This document shows, piece after piece, positions 26,113 through 35,670 of a stretch of 37,944 bases of DNA (position 1 is the first letter of the stretch; each line of letters starts with the position of its first letter). Source of the DNA: an uncultured beta proteobacterium (GTDB lineage: Bacteria; Pseudomonadota; Gammaproteobacteria; Burkholderiales; Burkholderiaceae_C); contig CAITXW010000056.1 of assembly GCA_903896425.1 (NCBI GenBank), positions 1 to 37,944 of the forward strand, read 5' to 3'. The notes below the pieces were generated by a model. The model was not told the DNA's origin. It worked only from the letters and a program-made list of their open reading frames with translations, and made no database searches. The translations under genes were made by a program, and so were the position numbers.

Positions 26113-26787
26113 ATGGCAAACAAGTTTTCTATCCAGTTTGATTTTCCTGCGCTGCAGGCGAAGTTGCTGAGCCAGTTTCGCAACCTCGATCCCAAGGAGC
26201 CTCATAACTGGCCGGTGCTTCCGAGGTACGCGTTTTTTGCCTGCATCACCATTGTTCTGGTGGTGGGCCTGTGGTTCGCCTGGTTGAACTCTTCACAAGC
26301 GGAGTTGGAGGCAGAGCAGGCCAAGGAAGCCACTTTGCGTGGCGAGTACAAGGTCAAGTTGTCCAAGGCGGTCAATCTTGATGCGTTGAAGAAGCAGCGC
26401 GAACAGGTTCAACAGTACGTCACACAACTGGAAAAGCAGTTACCAAGCAAGGCGGAAATGGATGCCCTGCTTTCAGACATCAATCAGGCTGGTTTGGGGC
26501 GCAGTCTGCAATTTGAACTGTTCCGTCCCGGGCAGGTCAGCGTCAAGGACTATTACGCCGAGTTGCCGATCGCCGTTCGTGTCAATGGGCGTTATCACGA
26601 CCTGGGCGCGTTTGCGTCCGATATCGCGAACCTTTCCCGCATCGTGACGCTTAATAATCTGAGTGTTGTGCCAGCCAAGGACGGGAGCTTGACGATGGAT
26701 GCCACGGCCAAGACCTTCCGCTATCTGGATTCCGACGAGGTTGCTGCACAGCGTAAGGCTATCGCGCCAAAAGGGGCGAAAAAATGA
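26113..26787 (+). CDS. pilO: Type IV pilus assembly protein PilO
   Basis: 224 residues, with AGGAG about 8 bases before the ATG. It has a cytoplasmic tail, one membrane segment (about 38-58), a coiled coil (about 60-118) and a periplasmic ferredoxin-like domain with the typical ELPIAVRVNGRYHDLGAFASDIANLSRIVTL. It pairs with PilN and links the inner-membrane motor to PilP and PilQ. The TGA overlaps the pilP start (ATGA, 26784-26787). Confidence 0.95.
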   Translation: MANKFSIQFDFPALQAKLLSQFRNLDPKEPHNWPVLPRYAFFACITIVLVVGLWFAWLNSSQAELEAEQAKEATLRGEYKVKLSKAVNLDALKKQREQVQQYVTQLEKQLPSKAEMDALLSDINQAGLGRSLQFELFRPGQVSVKDYYAELPIAVRVNGRYHDLGAFASDIANLSRIVTLNNLSVVPAKDGSLTMDATAKTFRYLDSDEVAAQRKAIAPKGAKK

Positions 26788-27326
26788 AACCGGCTAATGG
26801 ATTGATACTCGTCATCTCGGCCGTGACACTGGTTGCGTGTGGTGTTTCCAGCGAAGGTGAATTGCGCCAATGGATGGCAGAGCAGAAGACTCAGACCCGG
26901 CCCAGGGTGGCACCAATTGCCGAGCCCAAAATTTTCAAGCCGGAAACCTACGGCCAGGTGAGTGCGGTTGACCCTTTTAGCAACCAGAAACTGGCGCAGG
27001 CCTTGAAGCGCGATTCATCACAAGCCGCTGCAAACGGCGCATTGATTGCGCCTGAGCTTGCGCGCCGCAAGGAGGCCCTCGAGGGTTTTCCGCTTGACGT
27101 GATGGGGTTGGTAGGTACTTTGTCGAAGACGGGGGACCCGGTCGCGTTGGTCAGGGTTGAAAAACTCTTGTATCAGGTGCGGCTTGGCAATTACCTTGGA
27201 CAGAATTACGGGCGCGTGAGCAAGATCACGGAGACCGAGGTGACCCTGCGTGAAATCGTGCAGGACGCTGTCGGCGAATGGATTGAACGCACTGCCACGT
27301 TGCAGCTGCAAGAGAGGTCGAAATGA
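26784..27326 (+). CDS. pilP: Type IV pilus lipoprotein PilP
   Basis: 180 residues. The lipobox TLVACG (acceptor C19) anchors it in the inner membrane. A disordered linker is followed by the globular HR-like domain FPLDVMGLVGTLSKTGDPVALVRVEKLLYQVRLGNYLG...YGRVSKI, typical of PilP, which contacts PilNO and the N-terminal domains of PilQ. Start and stop both overlap neighbours as ATGA, so pilO, pilP and pilQ are translationally coupled. Confidence 0.95.
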   Translation: MKPANGLILVISAVTLVACGVSSEGELRQWMAEQKTQTRPRVAPIAEPKIFKPETYGQVSAVDPFSNQKLAQALKRDSSQAAANGALIAPELARRKEALEGFPLDVMGLVGTLSKTGDPVALVRVEKLLYQVRLGNYLGQNYGRVSKITETEVTLREIVQDAVGEWIERTATLQLQERSK

Positions 27327-29464
27327 ACAAGCAGAATGATTCGATTGTTAGCCGGATGTGGCAACGGTTGTCACTGGCGGCCCTGCTGTCGCTGGTCGCT
27401 CTGGGCGCGCAGGCGCAGAGTGCGATCGAAGCCGTTTCGGGCTCGCTTCAGGGTGGGGTCGAAGTCGTCAAGATTGATTTTTCGCAGCCACTAACTGCGG
27501 TTCCGACCGGGTTTTCAATCCAGTCGCCAGCGCGAATTGCGCTTGACTTCCCGGGCATAGCCAATGCCATGGGGCGTTCAACGGTAGAGGTCAATCAAGG
27601 TAATTTACGCACAGTCAATGTGGTGCAGGTGGGCGAGCGCACGCGTGTCGTGCTCAATCTCAAGCAGGCGACACCTTACAAAGCGCAATTGCAGGGAAAG
27701 TCCCTGTTGATCGTGCTTGAGGCGGTGGCGGGTGGCGCTCCATCTGCCACTGTGGCGCCGGTTTTTGCCGAGAGCCGTAATCGTGACAATTTGCCGCTCA
27801 AGGACGTGGATTTTCGTCGCGGAGAGGAAGGCTCCGGGCGCATTGTTGTGGGGCTTCCCAATAACCAGGTTGGTGTCGATATCCGCCAGCAGGGGCAGAC
27901 CCTGGTTGTCGAGTTCATGAAGTCGAGTTTGCCCGAGGGCATGCGTCGACGCCTGGACGTAGCCGATTTCGCAACGCCGGTGCAAACGGTGACGACATTC
28001 CAAACAGGTGACCGCGTACGCATGGTGATCGAGCCCAGGGGGCAATGGACTCACAGTGCTTACCAAAGCGACGAGCAGTTCGTGGTCGAAGTCAAGCCGC
28101 TGAAAATCGATCCGTCCAAGTTGACCCAGGGACCTGGTTACAGCGGGCAAAAGCTCTCGCTCAACTTCCAGAATATCGAGGTTCGTTCGCTGCTACAGGT
28201 GATTGCCGACTTTACGAACTTCAACATCGTCACCTCGGATTCTGTGACCGGTGCCGTGACCCTGCGACTGCAGGATGTGCCATGGGATCAGGCGCTGGAC
28301 ATCATTTTGCAGGCCAAGGGTCTGGGCATGCGCAAGACTGAAAACGTGATCTGGATCGCGCCCAAGGATGAAATCCTGGCCAAGGAAAAACTCGAACTCG
28401 AGTCCAAGGTGTCGGTGCTCAACCTCGAGCCGGTGCGAACCCAGTCGTTCCAGATGAATTACGCCAAGGCAGACGACATTGCCAAGCAGTTGACCGGCGC
28501 TGGTGGCGGTGAAAAGAGCGCGGGCCGTACCCTGAGTCCGCGTGGCAGCGCGACGGCCGACCCACGCACCAATCAGCTTTTCGTCACCGATGTGCCTTCC
28601 AGGCTGGAGCAAGTGCTGCAATTGCTGCAAAAGCTCGATGTGCCGGTACGCCAGGTGATGATCGAGGTGCGCATCATCGAAGCGGGTGACTCGTTCGGGA
28701 AATCACTGGGCGTCAAATTCGGTGCCACTGATTTGCGAGCGCAAAGTGGCGGCGACGGCGGCTACCAGATCGGCAGCAGCAGCAACCGCATTGTTCTGGG
28801 CAACAGTTACAGCGATGCAGTGGCCTCCAGCGGTGCCGGTGGCAGCGTCAATACCAGTGGCAGCTTTGTCAATTTGCCGGCGACCGCGCCAATTGGCGCT
28901 ACTGGCCTACCGGCCACTTTTGCACTGTCGATTTTCAGCAGCCTGTCGAACCGCTTTTTGAATCTGGAAATCTCTGCACTCGAAGCGGACGACAAAGGCC
29001 GCGTGGTATCGAGTCCGCGTGTCGTCACGGCGGATGGCAAGAAAGCGGTGATCAAACAGGGCGACCAGATTCCGTACCAGACCTGCGACAAAAACGGCAG
29101 CTGCACCACGACCTTCAAAGACGCCAATCTGAAACTTGAGGTGACGCCGCAGATCACGCCCGAGGGCGCGGTCATCATGGACCTCGATGTCAGCAAGGAC
29201 ACCAAGGGTGTTGACACCGCCGCCGGCCCCGTCATCAGCGGCAAGAATGTAACCACCCAAGTGCTGGTAGAGAACGGCGGCACGGTCGTGATCGGCGGTA
29301 TTTTTGAGCAGACCGAGTCAACCAACGAGACCGGTGTGCCCTGGCTGCGCGGCTTGCCAGTGCTGGGCAACCTGTTCCAGAGCAAGAGCCGCTCCGACAA
29401 GAAGACGGAGTTGTTGGTGTTTGTGACGCCACGGATCATTACCGAGAAGACGGGTACCCGCTGA
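27323..29464 (+). CDS. pilQ: Type IV pilus secretin PilQ
   Basis: 713 residues. The signal peptide ends near ALGAQAQ (about residue 32). Two peptidoglycan-binding AMIN-type domains lie at about 35-135 and 150-255. An STN/N0 domain starts near LSLNFQNIEVRSLLQVIADFTNFNIV (about 275), followed by an N1 domain and the secretin pore domain, which has the signature VPWLRGLPVLGNLFQSKS near the C-terminus. It forms the outer-membrane channel for the pilus, which serves in twitching, adhesion or DNA uptake. No pilin or motor ATPase gene is in the window, as expected for this cluster. Confidence 0.97.
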   Translation: MNKQNDSIVSRMWQRLSLAALLSLVALGAQAQSAIEAVSGSLQGGVEVVKIDFSQPLTAVPTGFSIQSPARIALDFPGIANAMGRSTVEVNQGNLRTVNVVQVGERTRVVLNLKQATPYKAQLQGKSLLIVLEAVAGGAPSATVAPVFAESRNRDNLPLKDVDFRRGEEGSGRIVVGLPNNQVGVDIRQQGQTLVVEFMKSSLPEGMRRRLDVADFATPVQTVTTFQTGDRVRMVIEPRGQWTHSAYQSDEQFVVEVKPLKIDPSKLTQGPGYSGQKLSLNFQNIEVRSLLQVIADFTNFNIVTSDSVTGAVTLRLQDVPWDQALDIILQAKGLGMRKTENVIWIAPKDEILAKEKLELESKVSVLNLEPVRTQSFQMNYAKADDIAKQLTGAGGGEKSAGRTLSPRGSATADPRTNQLFVTDVPSRLEQVLQLLQKLDVPVRQVMIEVRIIEAGDSFGKSLGVKFGATDLRAQSGGDGGYQIGSSSNRIVLGNSYSDAVASSGAGGSVNTSGSFVNLPATAPIGATGLPATFALSIFSSLSNRFLNLEISALEADDKGRVVSSPRVVTADGKKAVIKQGDQIPYQTCDKNGSCTTTFKDANLKLEVTPQITPEGAVIMDLDVSKDTKGVDTAAGPVISGKNVTTQVLVENGGTVVIGGIFEQTESTNETGVPWLRGLPVLGNLFQSKSRSDKKTELLVFVTPRIITEKTGTR

Positions 29465-29500
29465 CCCAGGCGGGCAGCGCTGCTTGTCGCATGTTGTGTT

Positions 29501-30043
29501 TTGAAATTGATACTTAGTTTGGTCGGCCTGCCAGGCTCCGGGAAATCCACCGTTGGACGTCAACTTTCCCGGCGCTTGCAGCTCCCATTCTTTGATTCTG
29601 ATCAGGTGATCGAACGTCAAATTGGCTGTTCGATCCGGGAGTATTTTGAGCGTGAGGGTGAGGATCGATTCCGCGACGTTGAGGAGTCGGTGATTGATGA
29701 GTTGACACAAAGCCCAAACGGTGTCTTGTCAACAGGTGGCGGTGCTGTTTTGCGACCGGCTAATCGCCGGCATCTGCGCGATCGCACTCAGGTGGTTTAC
29801 CTGAACTCGTCGCCGGACGAACTGTTTCGACGCCTGCGTCATGATGTCAATCGCCCCTTGTTGCAGGTGGCTGACCCCTTGAGCCGCTTGCGTGAACTGT
29901 ATGTGCAGCGGGACCCCTTGTACCGCGAGACTGCGCACTTTGTGATGGAGACCGGTCGCCCCTCGGTTGCGACGCTGGTCAACATGATTGTTGTGCAACT
30001 GGAGTTGGCAGGTTTGTTATTGCCTGAGCAGTCAGGGCGATGA
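29501..30043 (+). CDS. aroK: Shikimate kinase
   Basis: 180 residues from TTG 29501; no in-frame ATG fits the conserved N-terminus [13 protein letters not shown]. The Walker A motif GLPGSGKS (9-16), the substrate-binding DSD (about 32-34), FRDVEE, the GGGAVL motif and the lid arginine in RPLL are in place. It phosphorylates shikimate in the chorismate pathway. It directly follows pilQ, as in many proteobacteria, but aroB is displaced by about 3.4 kb of inserted sequence. Confidence 0.95.
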   Translation: MKLILSLVGLPGSGKSTVGRQLSRRLQLPFFDSDQVIERQIGCSIREYFEREGEDRFRDVEESVIDELTQSPNGVLSTGGGAVLRPANRRHLRDRTQVVYLNSSPDELFRRLRHDVNRPLLQVADPLSRLRELYVQRDPLYRETAHFVMETGRPSVATLVNMIVVQLELAGLLLPEQSGR

Positions 30044-30349
30044 CTGAGGTGGTTTTGTGTGGCTTTGTGCTGAAGTGCCAAAGGCTTGCAGCGGAGTTTG
30101 GAATTAGTGATAGATCAGATTTTGATGCTATATTTTTAATAGCCGACTTTTGTTGTTTGGTAAGTGTTTTGGGGTGATTTGAATGCGGTTGAATGGCGTC
30201 TGATGACATTCGGTTGGTGGCCTACATGAAATGCTGCTTCCCGCTAGAATGTTCAGACTGTTGCATTTTCACTGCGCAAGATGGGTCTCAATCGTTAGCA
30301 AGTTGCGTGTGTAATATGAAAATTGAGCACAATTTCCCAAGGGTACAAA
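30044..30349. other. 306-base gene-free region, T/G-rich and C-poor on the plus strand
   Basis: No supported ORF or RNA. The stretch from about 30044 to 30220 is visibly T- and G-rich and poor in C, unlike the flanking genes. A short hairpin GCTAT/ATAGC (30127-30131 and 30139-30143) around an AT loop resembles the degenerate GCTAT...ATAGC palindromes scattered in Comamonadaceae intergenic regions; this is a recollection, not a match. A possible -10 TAGAAT sits at 30245-30250, without a good -35. The promoter of the Ig-repeat lipoprotein must lie here. Confidence 0.4.
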
Positions 30350-32845
30350 ATGAAGTTCATTAATGCGATCAGTTTTCAGGATAAATTGATCAGGTTACTG
30401 GTCGTATTCATTTCCACGCTTGCCCTTGCAGCCTGTGGTGGCGGCGGCGGTTCGGCGGGAACATCCTTGGGCAATCAGTTGACAGGCGGCGGTTCCACCA
30501 ATGTGGTTGCGCTGTTCACTTCCGCACCAGCATCTGTTGTCGTGGCCGTCGGCGCTGCACCAAGTTACACCATTGGTGGTGGCACTGCGCCTTACATCGC
30601 CAGCAGCAGTAATACCGGTGTGGCCACCGCAGTTGTCAATGGCACGAGTTTTTCCATCACCGGCGTTGCTGCGGGCAATGCACTCATCAATATTGTTGAC
30701 GCTGTGGGCAAGTCGCTGATTACCAATGTCACAGTTGGTACGAGCGCGGTGACGGCAGCACTGTTCGTCACGGCCCCAAGCTCTGTCGTCATCGCGACAA
30801 GTGGCTCAACAAGTTACCTTGTTGGCGGCGGCTCCGGGGCGTACGTCGCCAGCAGCAGCAACACCAGCATCGCGACCGCAACCGTAAGTGGAACCAGTTT
30901 GACCATCGCCGGCGTTGCCGCAGGCACGGCCCAGGTCAGCGTGTTTGATTTGACCGGCAACTCAGTCAAGGTCAATGTAACCATTGGCTCCGGTAGCCTA
31001 TCGAGTTTGTACATGACAGCGCCGAGTGCCGTTACATTGGCACCGGCGGCCACGCCGACTTACGTTGTCGGCGGCGGTACGGCGCCATACATTGTGAGCA
31101 CTAGCAATGCGCGGGTTGCGACAGTTACGGTCAGCGGGACGACCTTGACCATTACCGGTGTCGCGGCAGGCAGCGCGCAGATCTCCGTGTTTGATGCGAC
31201 GGGAGCGTCGGTCAGCACCCTGGCTACTGTTAGCGTGGACGCCACCCCGACACTGCAAACGACCGCACCCAGCGCCCTCACCATTGCAACCGGAACGGCT
31301 CTGCCCTACACCATCAGCGGCGGCACGGCACCCTATACCGTCGTCAGCAGCAATACCGTTGTTTCAACGGCGACCTTGGTGGGAAGCAATAGCTTGAACA
31401 TCGCGGGTACCACGACCGGATCGGCCCAGGTTGTGGTCTTTGATGCTGCTGGCAAATCGGTGACGGTATCGGTAACGGTTGTCGGCGTCGGTGGATCGGC
31501 GCTCTATACGACGGCGCCGCTTCTCGGTGTGACCATCGGCACGACCGGGACCGGCAGTTACACGATCGGCGGCGGTACGCCAGGCTACACCGCCAGTAGC
31601 AGTAACGCGAGCGTGGCTACCGCCAGTGTTGTTGGTAGCGGATTGACGATCACGGGAGTCGCCGGGGGGACCGCGACGGTCAGCGTGCACGATGGCGCTG
31701 GTGCCACTGTCTCAATCGCGGTAACTGTGGGGTCCGCGAACGCACTGTTCAGCACGGCACCAAACACGTTGACGATTGCGTTGGCTGCTGCGCCGACCTA
31801 CACCATCAGTGGTGGGAGTGCGCCCTATTCTGCGAGCAGCAGCAACGTGAGCGTTGCAACAGCCAGCGTGACCGGCACGACATTGACCATTGGCGCCGTT
31901 GCGGCGGGTACGGCGACTGTTACTGTTCTGGACGCAACCGGCAAGTCTGTCACGAGCAACGTGACCGTCAGCGCCAGTGCGCCAACGCCGCTGTTCACGA
32001 CCGCAGACACAACGGCCATTGCCTGTGTGAGTGCGGGCTACAACGGCTGTGTCACCATTGCCACAGGTGCAACACCAAGCTATGTGATCGGCGGCGGCAC
32101 CGCGCCTTATGTTGCAGTAAGTTCCAATGTTGTTGTTGCCTCAGCCAACATTGTGGGAACAGCGCTGACTATTCAAGGTTTGGCGGCGGGTGTCACCACG
32201 GTTCAAATCACGGACTCGCTGGGCGCCAAGAACACCATTTCAGTCACGGTGACGCCACTTGCGACGACACCGCTGAGTGTGCTGCCGAGTTCGGTAACTG
32301 CCAATGTGGGTGATGTTCTAAACTTCAGCGTCAGCGGCGGCACCCCCGGCTATAGCGTCACAGTTAACAACACCAGCATTGCAACGGTTTCTACGGGCTC
32401 AGTTGCTGCCAGCGGCGGCACGTTTACGGCGACATTGCGCAACGTAGGTACGACCACCGTTGCCATCGTTGACGCGTCCGGGCAGACGACGACCTTGACG
32501 CTGACCGTGGCGGCGCCGTCAACCCTGTTGCGCCTGTCGCCCAGTGCCATGATGGTGGGCGAGGACTATTTGGGAACGATCCCGCTCAGCATTTATGGCG
32601 GTACGGGTCCTTATCTGGCGTATACCAGCGATCTGGTGCTCAGTGGCGTTTCTGTTTCGGGTTCAACCCTGAATGTTGGCTTGGGCTCCAAGGGCACGCG
32701 TTGTGTCAACACGGTTGATTCGACGCTGGTTTACATTCCATCGGGGACCTATGACATCACGATCACCGTGGTCGATACGCTTGGCGCTTCAGCTATCAAT
32801 ACCTTGACAATTAAAGACAATGGCAAGGGCGGGGCTGGTTGTTAA
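30350..32845 (+). CDS. Large lipoprotein with about nine tandem Ig-like repeats
   Basis: 831 residues from ATG 30350, with AAGGG about 7 bases upstream; a TTG/ATG further up in frame lacks this site. The signal peptide ends in the lipobox LALAAC (acceptor C29), followed by GGGGG and a Gly/Ser/Thr linker. The rest is tandem modules of 81-94 residues with the core pattern TAPSxxTIAxGxxPxYxIGGGTAPYxASSSNxxVATAxV, then GTxLTIxGVAAGxAxVxVxDxxGxSV. This is typical of bacterial Ig-like (Big2-type) domains. No catalytic motif. It is probably anchored at the outer membrane and exposed, with adhesion or scaffold roles possible but unproven. Repeat 7 carries an insertion with two cysteines, and the last residue is Cys. 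It sits between aroK and aroB, which are usually adjacent. Confidence 0.85.
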   Translation: MKFINAISFQDKLIRLLVVFISTLALAACGGGGGSAGTSLGNQLTGGGSTNVVALFTSAPASVVVAVGAAPSYTIGGGTAPYIASSSNTGVATAVVNGTSFSITGVAAGNALINIVDAVGKSLITNVTVGTSAVTAALFVTAPSSVVIATSGSTSYLVGGGSGAYVASSSNTSIATATVSGTSLTIAGVAAGTAQVSVFDLTGNSVKVNVTIGSGSLSSLYMTAPSAVTLAPAATPTYVVGGGTAPYIVSTSNARVATVTVSGTTLTITGVAAGSAQISVFDATGASVSTLATVSVDATPTLQTTAPSALTIATGTALPYTISGGTAPYTVVSSNTVVSTATLVGSNSLNIAGTTTGSAQVVVFDAAGKSVTVSVTVVGVGGSALYTTAPLLGVTIGTTGTGSYTIGGGTPGYTASSSNASVATASVVGSGLTITGVAGGTATVSVHDGAGATVSIAVTVGSANALFSTAPNTLTIALAAAPTYTISGGSAPYSASSSNVSVATASVTGTTLTIGAVAAGTATVTVLDATGKSVTSNVTVSASAPTPLFTTADTTAIACVSAGYNGCVTIATGATPSYVIGGGTAPYVAVSSNVVVASANIVGTALTIQGLAAGVTTVQITDSLGAKNTISVTVTPLATTPLSVLPSSVTANVGDVLNFSVSGGTPGYSVTVNNTSIATVSTGSVAASGGTFTATLRNVGTTTVAIVDASGQTTTLTLTVAAPSTLLRLSPSAMMVGEDYLGTIPLSIYGGTGPYLAYTSDLVLSGVSVSGSTLNVGLGSKGTRCVNTVDSTLVYIPSGTYDITITVVDTLGASAINTLTIKDNGKGGAGC
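30509..32842 (+). repeat. Nine in-frame coding repeats, period about 246 bases
   Basis: Module starts, judged from the recurrent LFxTAP element, are 30509, 30758, 31004, 31250, 31499, 31742, 31988, 32270 and 32522. Spacings are 249, 246, 246, 249, 243, 246, 282, 252 and about 320 bases. Modules 1-6 are the most alike. Module 7 has an extra segment of about 12 residues with two cysteines, and modules 8-9 are degenerate. DNA identity between modules is only moderate, so the array looks old rather than freshly expanded. Confidence 0.8.
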
Positions 32846-32950
32846 GCAGGCGTAGCGCTGTCTGATGGGCTGACGGCGTGGGCGGACGATGCACACGCCG
32901 CCAGTTCTACGCGAAAGGAAGATGCAGGAACAGTTGGTGGCTTGGCGAGG

Positions 32951-33289
32951 TCACTTGCCGGCGACCCAGTTCTCACCGCTCTTAACAAAGCGCATCGAGG
33001 CCGTGCCTTTGGCCAGGGTGCCGCCTTGGTTGACTTCAAGTTCCACTTCACAGCGATAGGCTTTCTCGCTGTCTGATTTGCAGTCGATTTTCCGCACGTT
33101 TTTCAGTTCGGGCTTTGTCGGCATGGCCTGCTTGCCGATGCTGCGCTCCAGGGTTTCAGAGTCGGCCTTCATCTTGGCCTCTACCGCCCCTTTTAGTTCG
33201 CCCTCGCTGGGTGCACTGTTGCAGGCACCAAGTGCCAGGCTGATTGCAAGCGATGTCCCTACCAAAGTGATGTTGCGAAGCTTGATCAT
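32951..33289 (-). CDS. Small lipoprotein of unknown function
   Basis: 112 residues, with CGGAA about 4 bases before the ATG. The signal peptide ends in the lipobox LALGAC (acceptor C23). The mature part is charged, with a helical start ([20 protein letters not shown]) and a C-terminal beta-rich part ([13 protein letters not shown]...[14 protein letters not shown]). Two further cysteines (in KIDCKSD and YRCEVE) could form a disulfide. I do not recognise the family. It is convergent with the Ig-repeat lipoprotein gene and divergent from aroB, so it is its own transcription unit inside the aroK-aroB gap. Confidence 0.8.
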   Translation of the reverse strand: MIKLRNITLVGTSLAISLALGACNSAPSEGELKGAVEAKMKADSETLERSIGKQAMPTKPELKNVRKIDCKSDSEKAYRCEVELEVNQGGTLAKGTASMRFVKSGENWVAGK

Positions 33290-33415
33290 ATTGTTCCGGG
33301 TTGGACAGAAATTGGCCGCGCTTCAGTGCGAGCCTTCTTTTCAATAAGTCTAACCGTGCTTGCGCAATTGCGCCGGCGCGCGATGGCAAGACCATTAGCC
33401 TCTAAACTCACGGGC

Positions 33416-34528
33416 ATGAACGCCGCAGCCATTCAAACCGTCTCCATCAATCTGCAAGACCGCAGCTACCCCATCACCATCGGCCCCTCGCTTTTTGACG
33501 ACCCGCTGAGCTATGCGGATCTGCCGCCCGCCAGCAGCGCCTTGATCGTCAGCAACACCATGGTCGCGCCGCTTTATGCACAAAGGTTGGAATCGGCTTT
33601 GCGTGGCAAATACGGCCACATTCACCAGGTCGTCCTGCCCGATGGCGAGGCGTTCAAGACCTGGGAAACGCTGAACCTGATATTTGACGCCTTGCTGCAA
33701 CACGGCTGCGACCGCAAGACCGTGTTGTTTGCGCTCGGCGGCGGCGTCGTTGGCGACATGGCCGGTTTTGCTGCAGCCAGTTATATGCGCGGCGTGCCGT
33801 TTGTCCAGATTCCGACCACCTTGTTGGCGCAGGTCGATTCTTCCGTCGGTGGCAAGACCGGCATCAACCACCCGCTGGGCAAGAACATGATCGGCGCGTT
33901 TTACCAGCCGCTGCTGGTGGTGTGCGATCTTGATACGCTCAAGACCCTGCCAGCGCGTGAACTCAGCGCTGGCCTGGCCGAAGTGATCAAGTACGGGCCG
34001 ATTGCCGACTTGGTTTTCTTTGACTGGATTGAAGCGCATATTGACGCCTTGCTCGCGCGTGACCCTGCGGCGCTGGCGCACGCGGTCAAGCGCTGCTGCG
34101 AGATCAAGGCCTCGGTCGTGGCGCAGGATGAACGTGAATCGGGCTTGCGCGCCATCCTCAATTTTGGTCATACCTTTGGCCACGCCATCGAGGCCGGGCT
34201 CGGCTACGGCCAGTGGCTGCATGGCGAAGCCGTTGGCTGCGGCATGGTGATGGCCGCCTGTCTGTCCGAGCGCCTGGGTCTGGTCGATGCGGCGCTGGTG
34301 CGGCGTTTGAAAACATTGATTCAAAAAGCCGGCTTGCCGGTGACAGGGCCGGTGCTGGATGCCAGCGACAACGCCGGGCGCTACCTTGAACTGATGCGGC
34401 TGGACAAGAAATCGCTCGGCGGTGATATCCGTTTTGTCGTGATCGATGGACCGGCGCGCGCCAGCCTGCGCGGCGCACCGGATGCGCTGGTGCGCGAGGT
34501 GATCGATGCTTGCTGCCTACGCGTGTGA
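33416..34528 (+). CDS. aroB: 3-dehydroquinate synthase
   Basis: 370 residues from ATG 33416 (start [11 protein letters not shown]); upstream in-frame sequence to 33326 lacks family character. It converts DAHP to 3-dehydroquinate in the shikimate pathway using NAD and a divalent metal. The NAD-binding [14 protein letters not shown] (about 108-121), [19 protein letters not shown], and the metal ligands E in AEVIKYG (about 188), H in [11 protein letters not shown] and H in HGEAVGCGM are all intact. The dgt start lies inside its last 23 bases. Confidence 0.97.
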   Translation: MNAAAIQTVSINLQDRSYPITIGPSLFDDPLSYADLPPASSALIVSNTMVAPLYAQRLESALRGKYGHIHQVVLPDGEAFKTWETLNLIFDALLQHGCDRKTVLFALGGGVVGDMAGFAAASYMRGVPFVQIPTTLLAQVDSSVGGKTGINHPLGKNMIGAFYQPLLVVCDLDTLKTLPARELSAGLAEVIKYGPIADLVFFDWIEAHIDALLARDPAALAHAVKRCCEIKASVVAQDERESGLRAILNFGHTFGHAIEAGLGYGQWLHGEAVGCGMVMAACLSERLGLVDAALVRRLKTLIQKAGLPVTGPVLDASDNAGRYLELMRLDKKSLGGDIRFVVIDGPARASLRGAPDALVREVIDACCLRV

Positions 34529-35660
34529 TCCGGCGCAGTCGCGCGGTCGGCGCTTTGCGCAGGTGCCGGCGCCCACGCGCAGCGAGTTCCAGCGCGACCG
34601 CGATCGCATCGTGCACAGCAGCGCGTTTCGGCGGCTGGTCTACAAAACCCAGGTCTTTCTGAACCATGAAGGCGATCTGTTTCGCACCCGTCTGACGCAT
34701 TCGCTGGAGGTGGCACAACTGGGGCGCTCCATCGCGCGCTCGCTCTCGCTCAACGAAGATCTGGTGGAAGCCATTGCGCTGGCGCATGATCTCGGTCACA
34801 CGCCGTTTGGTCACGCCGGGCAGGACGCGCTTAACGAATGTATGGCGGCCTTCGGTGGTTTCGAACACAACCTGCAAAGCCTGCGCGTGGTCGATCGGCT
34901 CGAAGAGCGCTACCCCCAGTTCGACGGCTTGAATCTGAGCTTTGAGACGCGCGAAGGGATTCTCAAGCATTGCTCGCGCGCCCATGCCGAGCAACTCGAG
35001 CGCCGCGAACCCGGTGGCGTCGGCCAGCGTTTCTTGACGCAGACCCGGCCCAGTCTGGAGGCGCAGTTGTGCAATCTGGCCGACGAGATTGCCTACAACG
35101 CGCATGACATCGACGACGGTGTGCGCTCCGGCCTGATCACGCTGGAACAACTGGCCGATGTGGCGCTGTTCGAAGATTGCCGCTGCGAGGTGCTGGTTGA
35201 GTATCCGCACTTGCAGGCGCAGACCCAGGACCGGCGCCTGCTTTACGAAACCATCCGGCGCATGCTCAGTGCTCAGGTCTATGACGTGATCGCCGCGACC
35301 CAGGCCGCTCTGGAGCAGGCAGTGCCGTGCAGCGTGGATGCGGTTCGCGCGCTGCCGCCCTTGCTGCAGTTCGGCTCCGACATGCGCCTCAAGTCGCAGC
35401 AGCTCAAACAGTTCCTGCTGCACCGGCTTTACCGCCACCCCAAGGTGCTCGTGACCACCGGACGCGCGCAGCAAACGGTGCGATTCCTGTTTGGCATTTA
35501 CCTTGCCAAGCCGCAGGAGATGCAGGCCCGTTTCCTCGCACGATCACAAGCGGCGCACGGTGCAGCAGACCCGCAGCGGGCTGCGGCGCGGGTTGTTGCC
35601 GACTACATTGCCGGCATGACCGATCGCTTTGCCGCGCGTGAGCACGAGCGTTTGATCTAG
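34506..35660 (+). CDS. dgt: Deoxyguanosinetriphosphate triphosphohydrolase-like protein
   Basis: 384 residues from ATG 34506, overlapping the end of aroB by 23 bases, so the two are probably co-translated. It is an HD-domain dNTP triphosphohydrolase of the short type common outside enterobacteria. Metal-binding residues are H65 in RLTHSLEV, H94-D95 in [15 protein letters not shown], and a later D in [15 protein letters not shown]. The N-terminal [13 protein letters not shown] is typical. It hydrolyses dNTPs to nucleoside and triphosphate. The order aroB-dgt is conserved in many betaproteobacteria. Confidence 0.95.
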   Translation: MLAAYACDPAQSRGRRFAQVPAPTRSEFQRDRDRIVHSSAFRRLVYKTQVFLNHEGDLFRTRLTHSLEVAQLGRSIARSLSLNEDLVEAIALAHDLGHTPFGHAGQDALNECMAAFGGFEHNLQSLRVVDRLEERYPQFDGLNLSFETREGILKHCSRAHAEQLERREPGGVGQRFLTQTRPSLEAQLCNLADEIAYNAHDIDDGVRSGLITLEQLADVALFEDCRCEVLVEYPHLQAQTQDRRLLYETIRRMLSAQVYDVIAATQAALEQAVPCSVDAVRALPPLLQFGSDMRLKSQQLKQFLLHRLYRHPKVLVTTGRAQQTVRFLFGIYLAKPQEMQARFLARSQAAHGAADPQRAAARVVADYIAGMTDRFAAREHERLI

Positions 35661-35670
35661 ACTGGCCAGC

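Noticed and set aside
30592-32550. Several minus-strand ORFs of 60-110 codons opposite the Ig-repeat gene
   Set aside because: They recur once per module as antisense of the repeats and have no ribosome binding sites.
30509-32842. Regular repeats considered as CRISPR or satellite DNA
   Set aside because: Period near 246 bases, always in frame, and repeat character is at protein level (Ig-like modules).
32874-32900. Hairpin CGGCGTG/CACGCCG after the Ig-repeat gene
   Set aside because: 13-base loop and no T-run; too weak to call a terminator.
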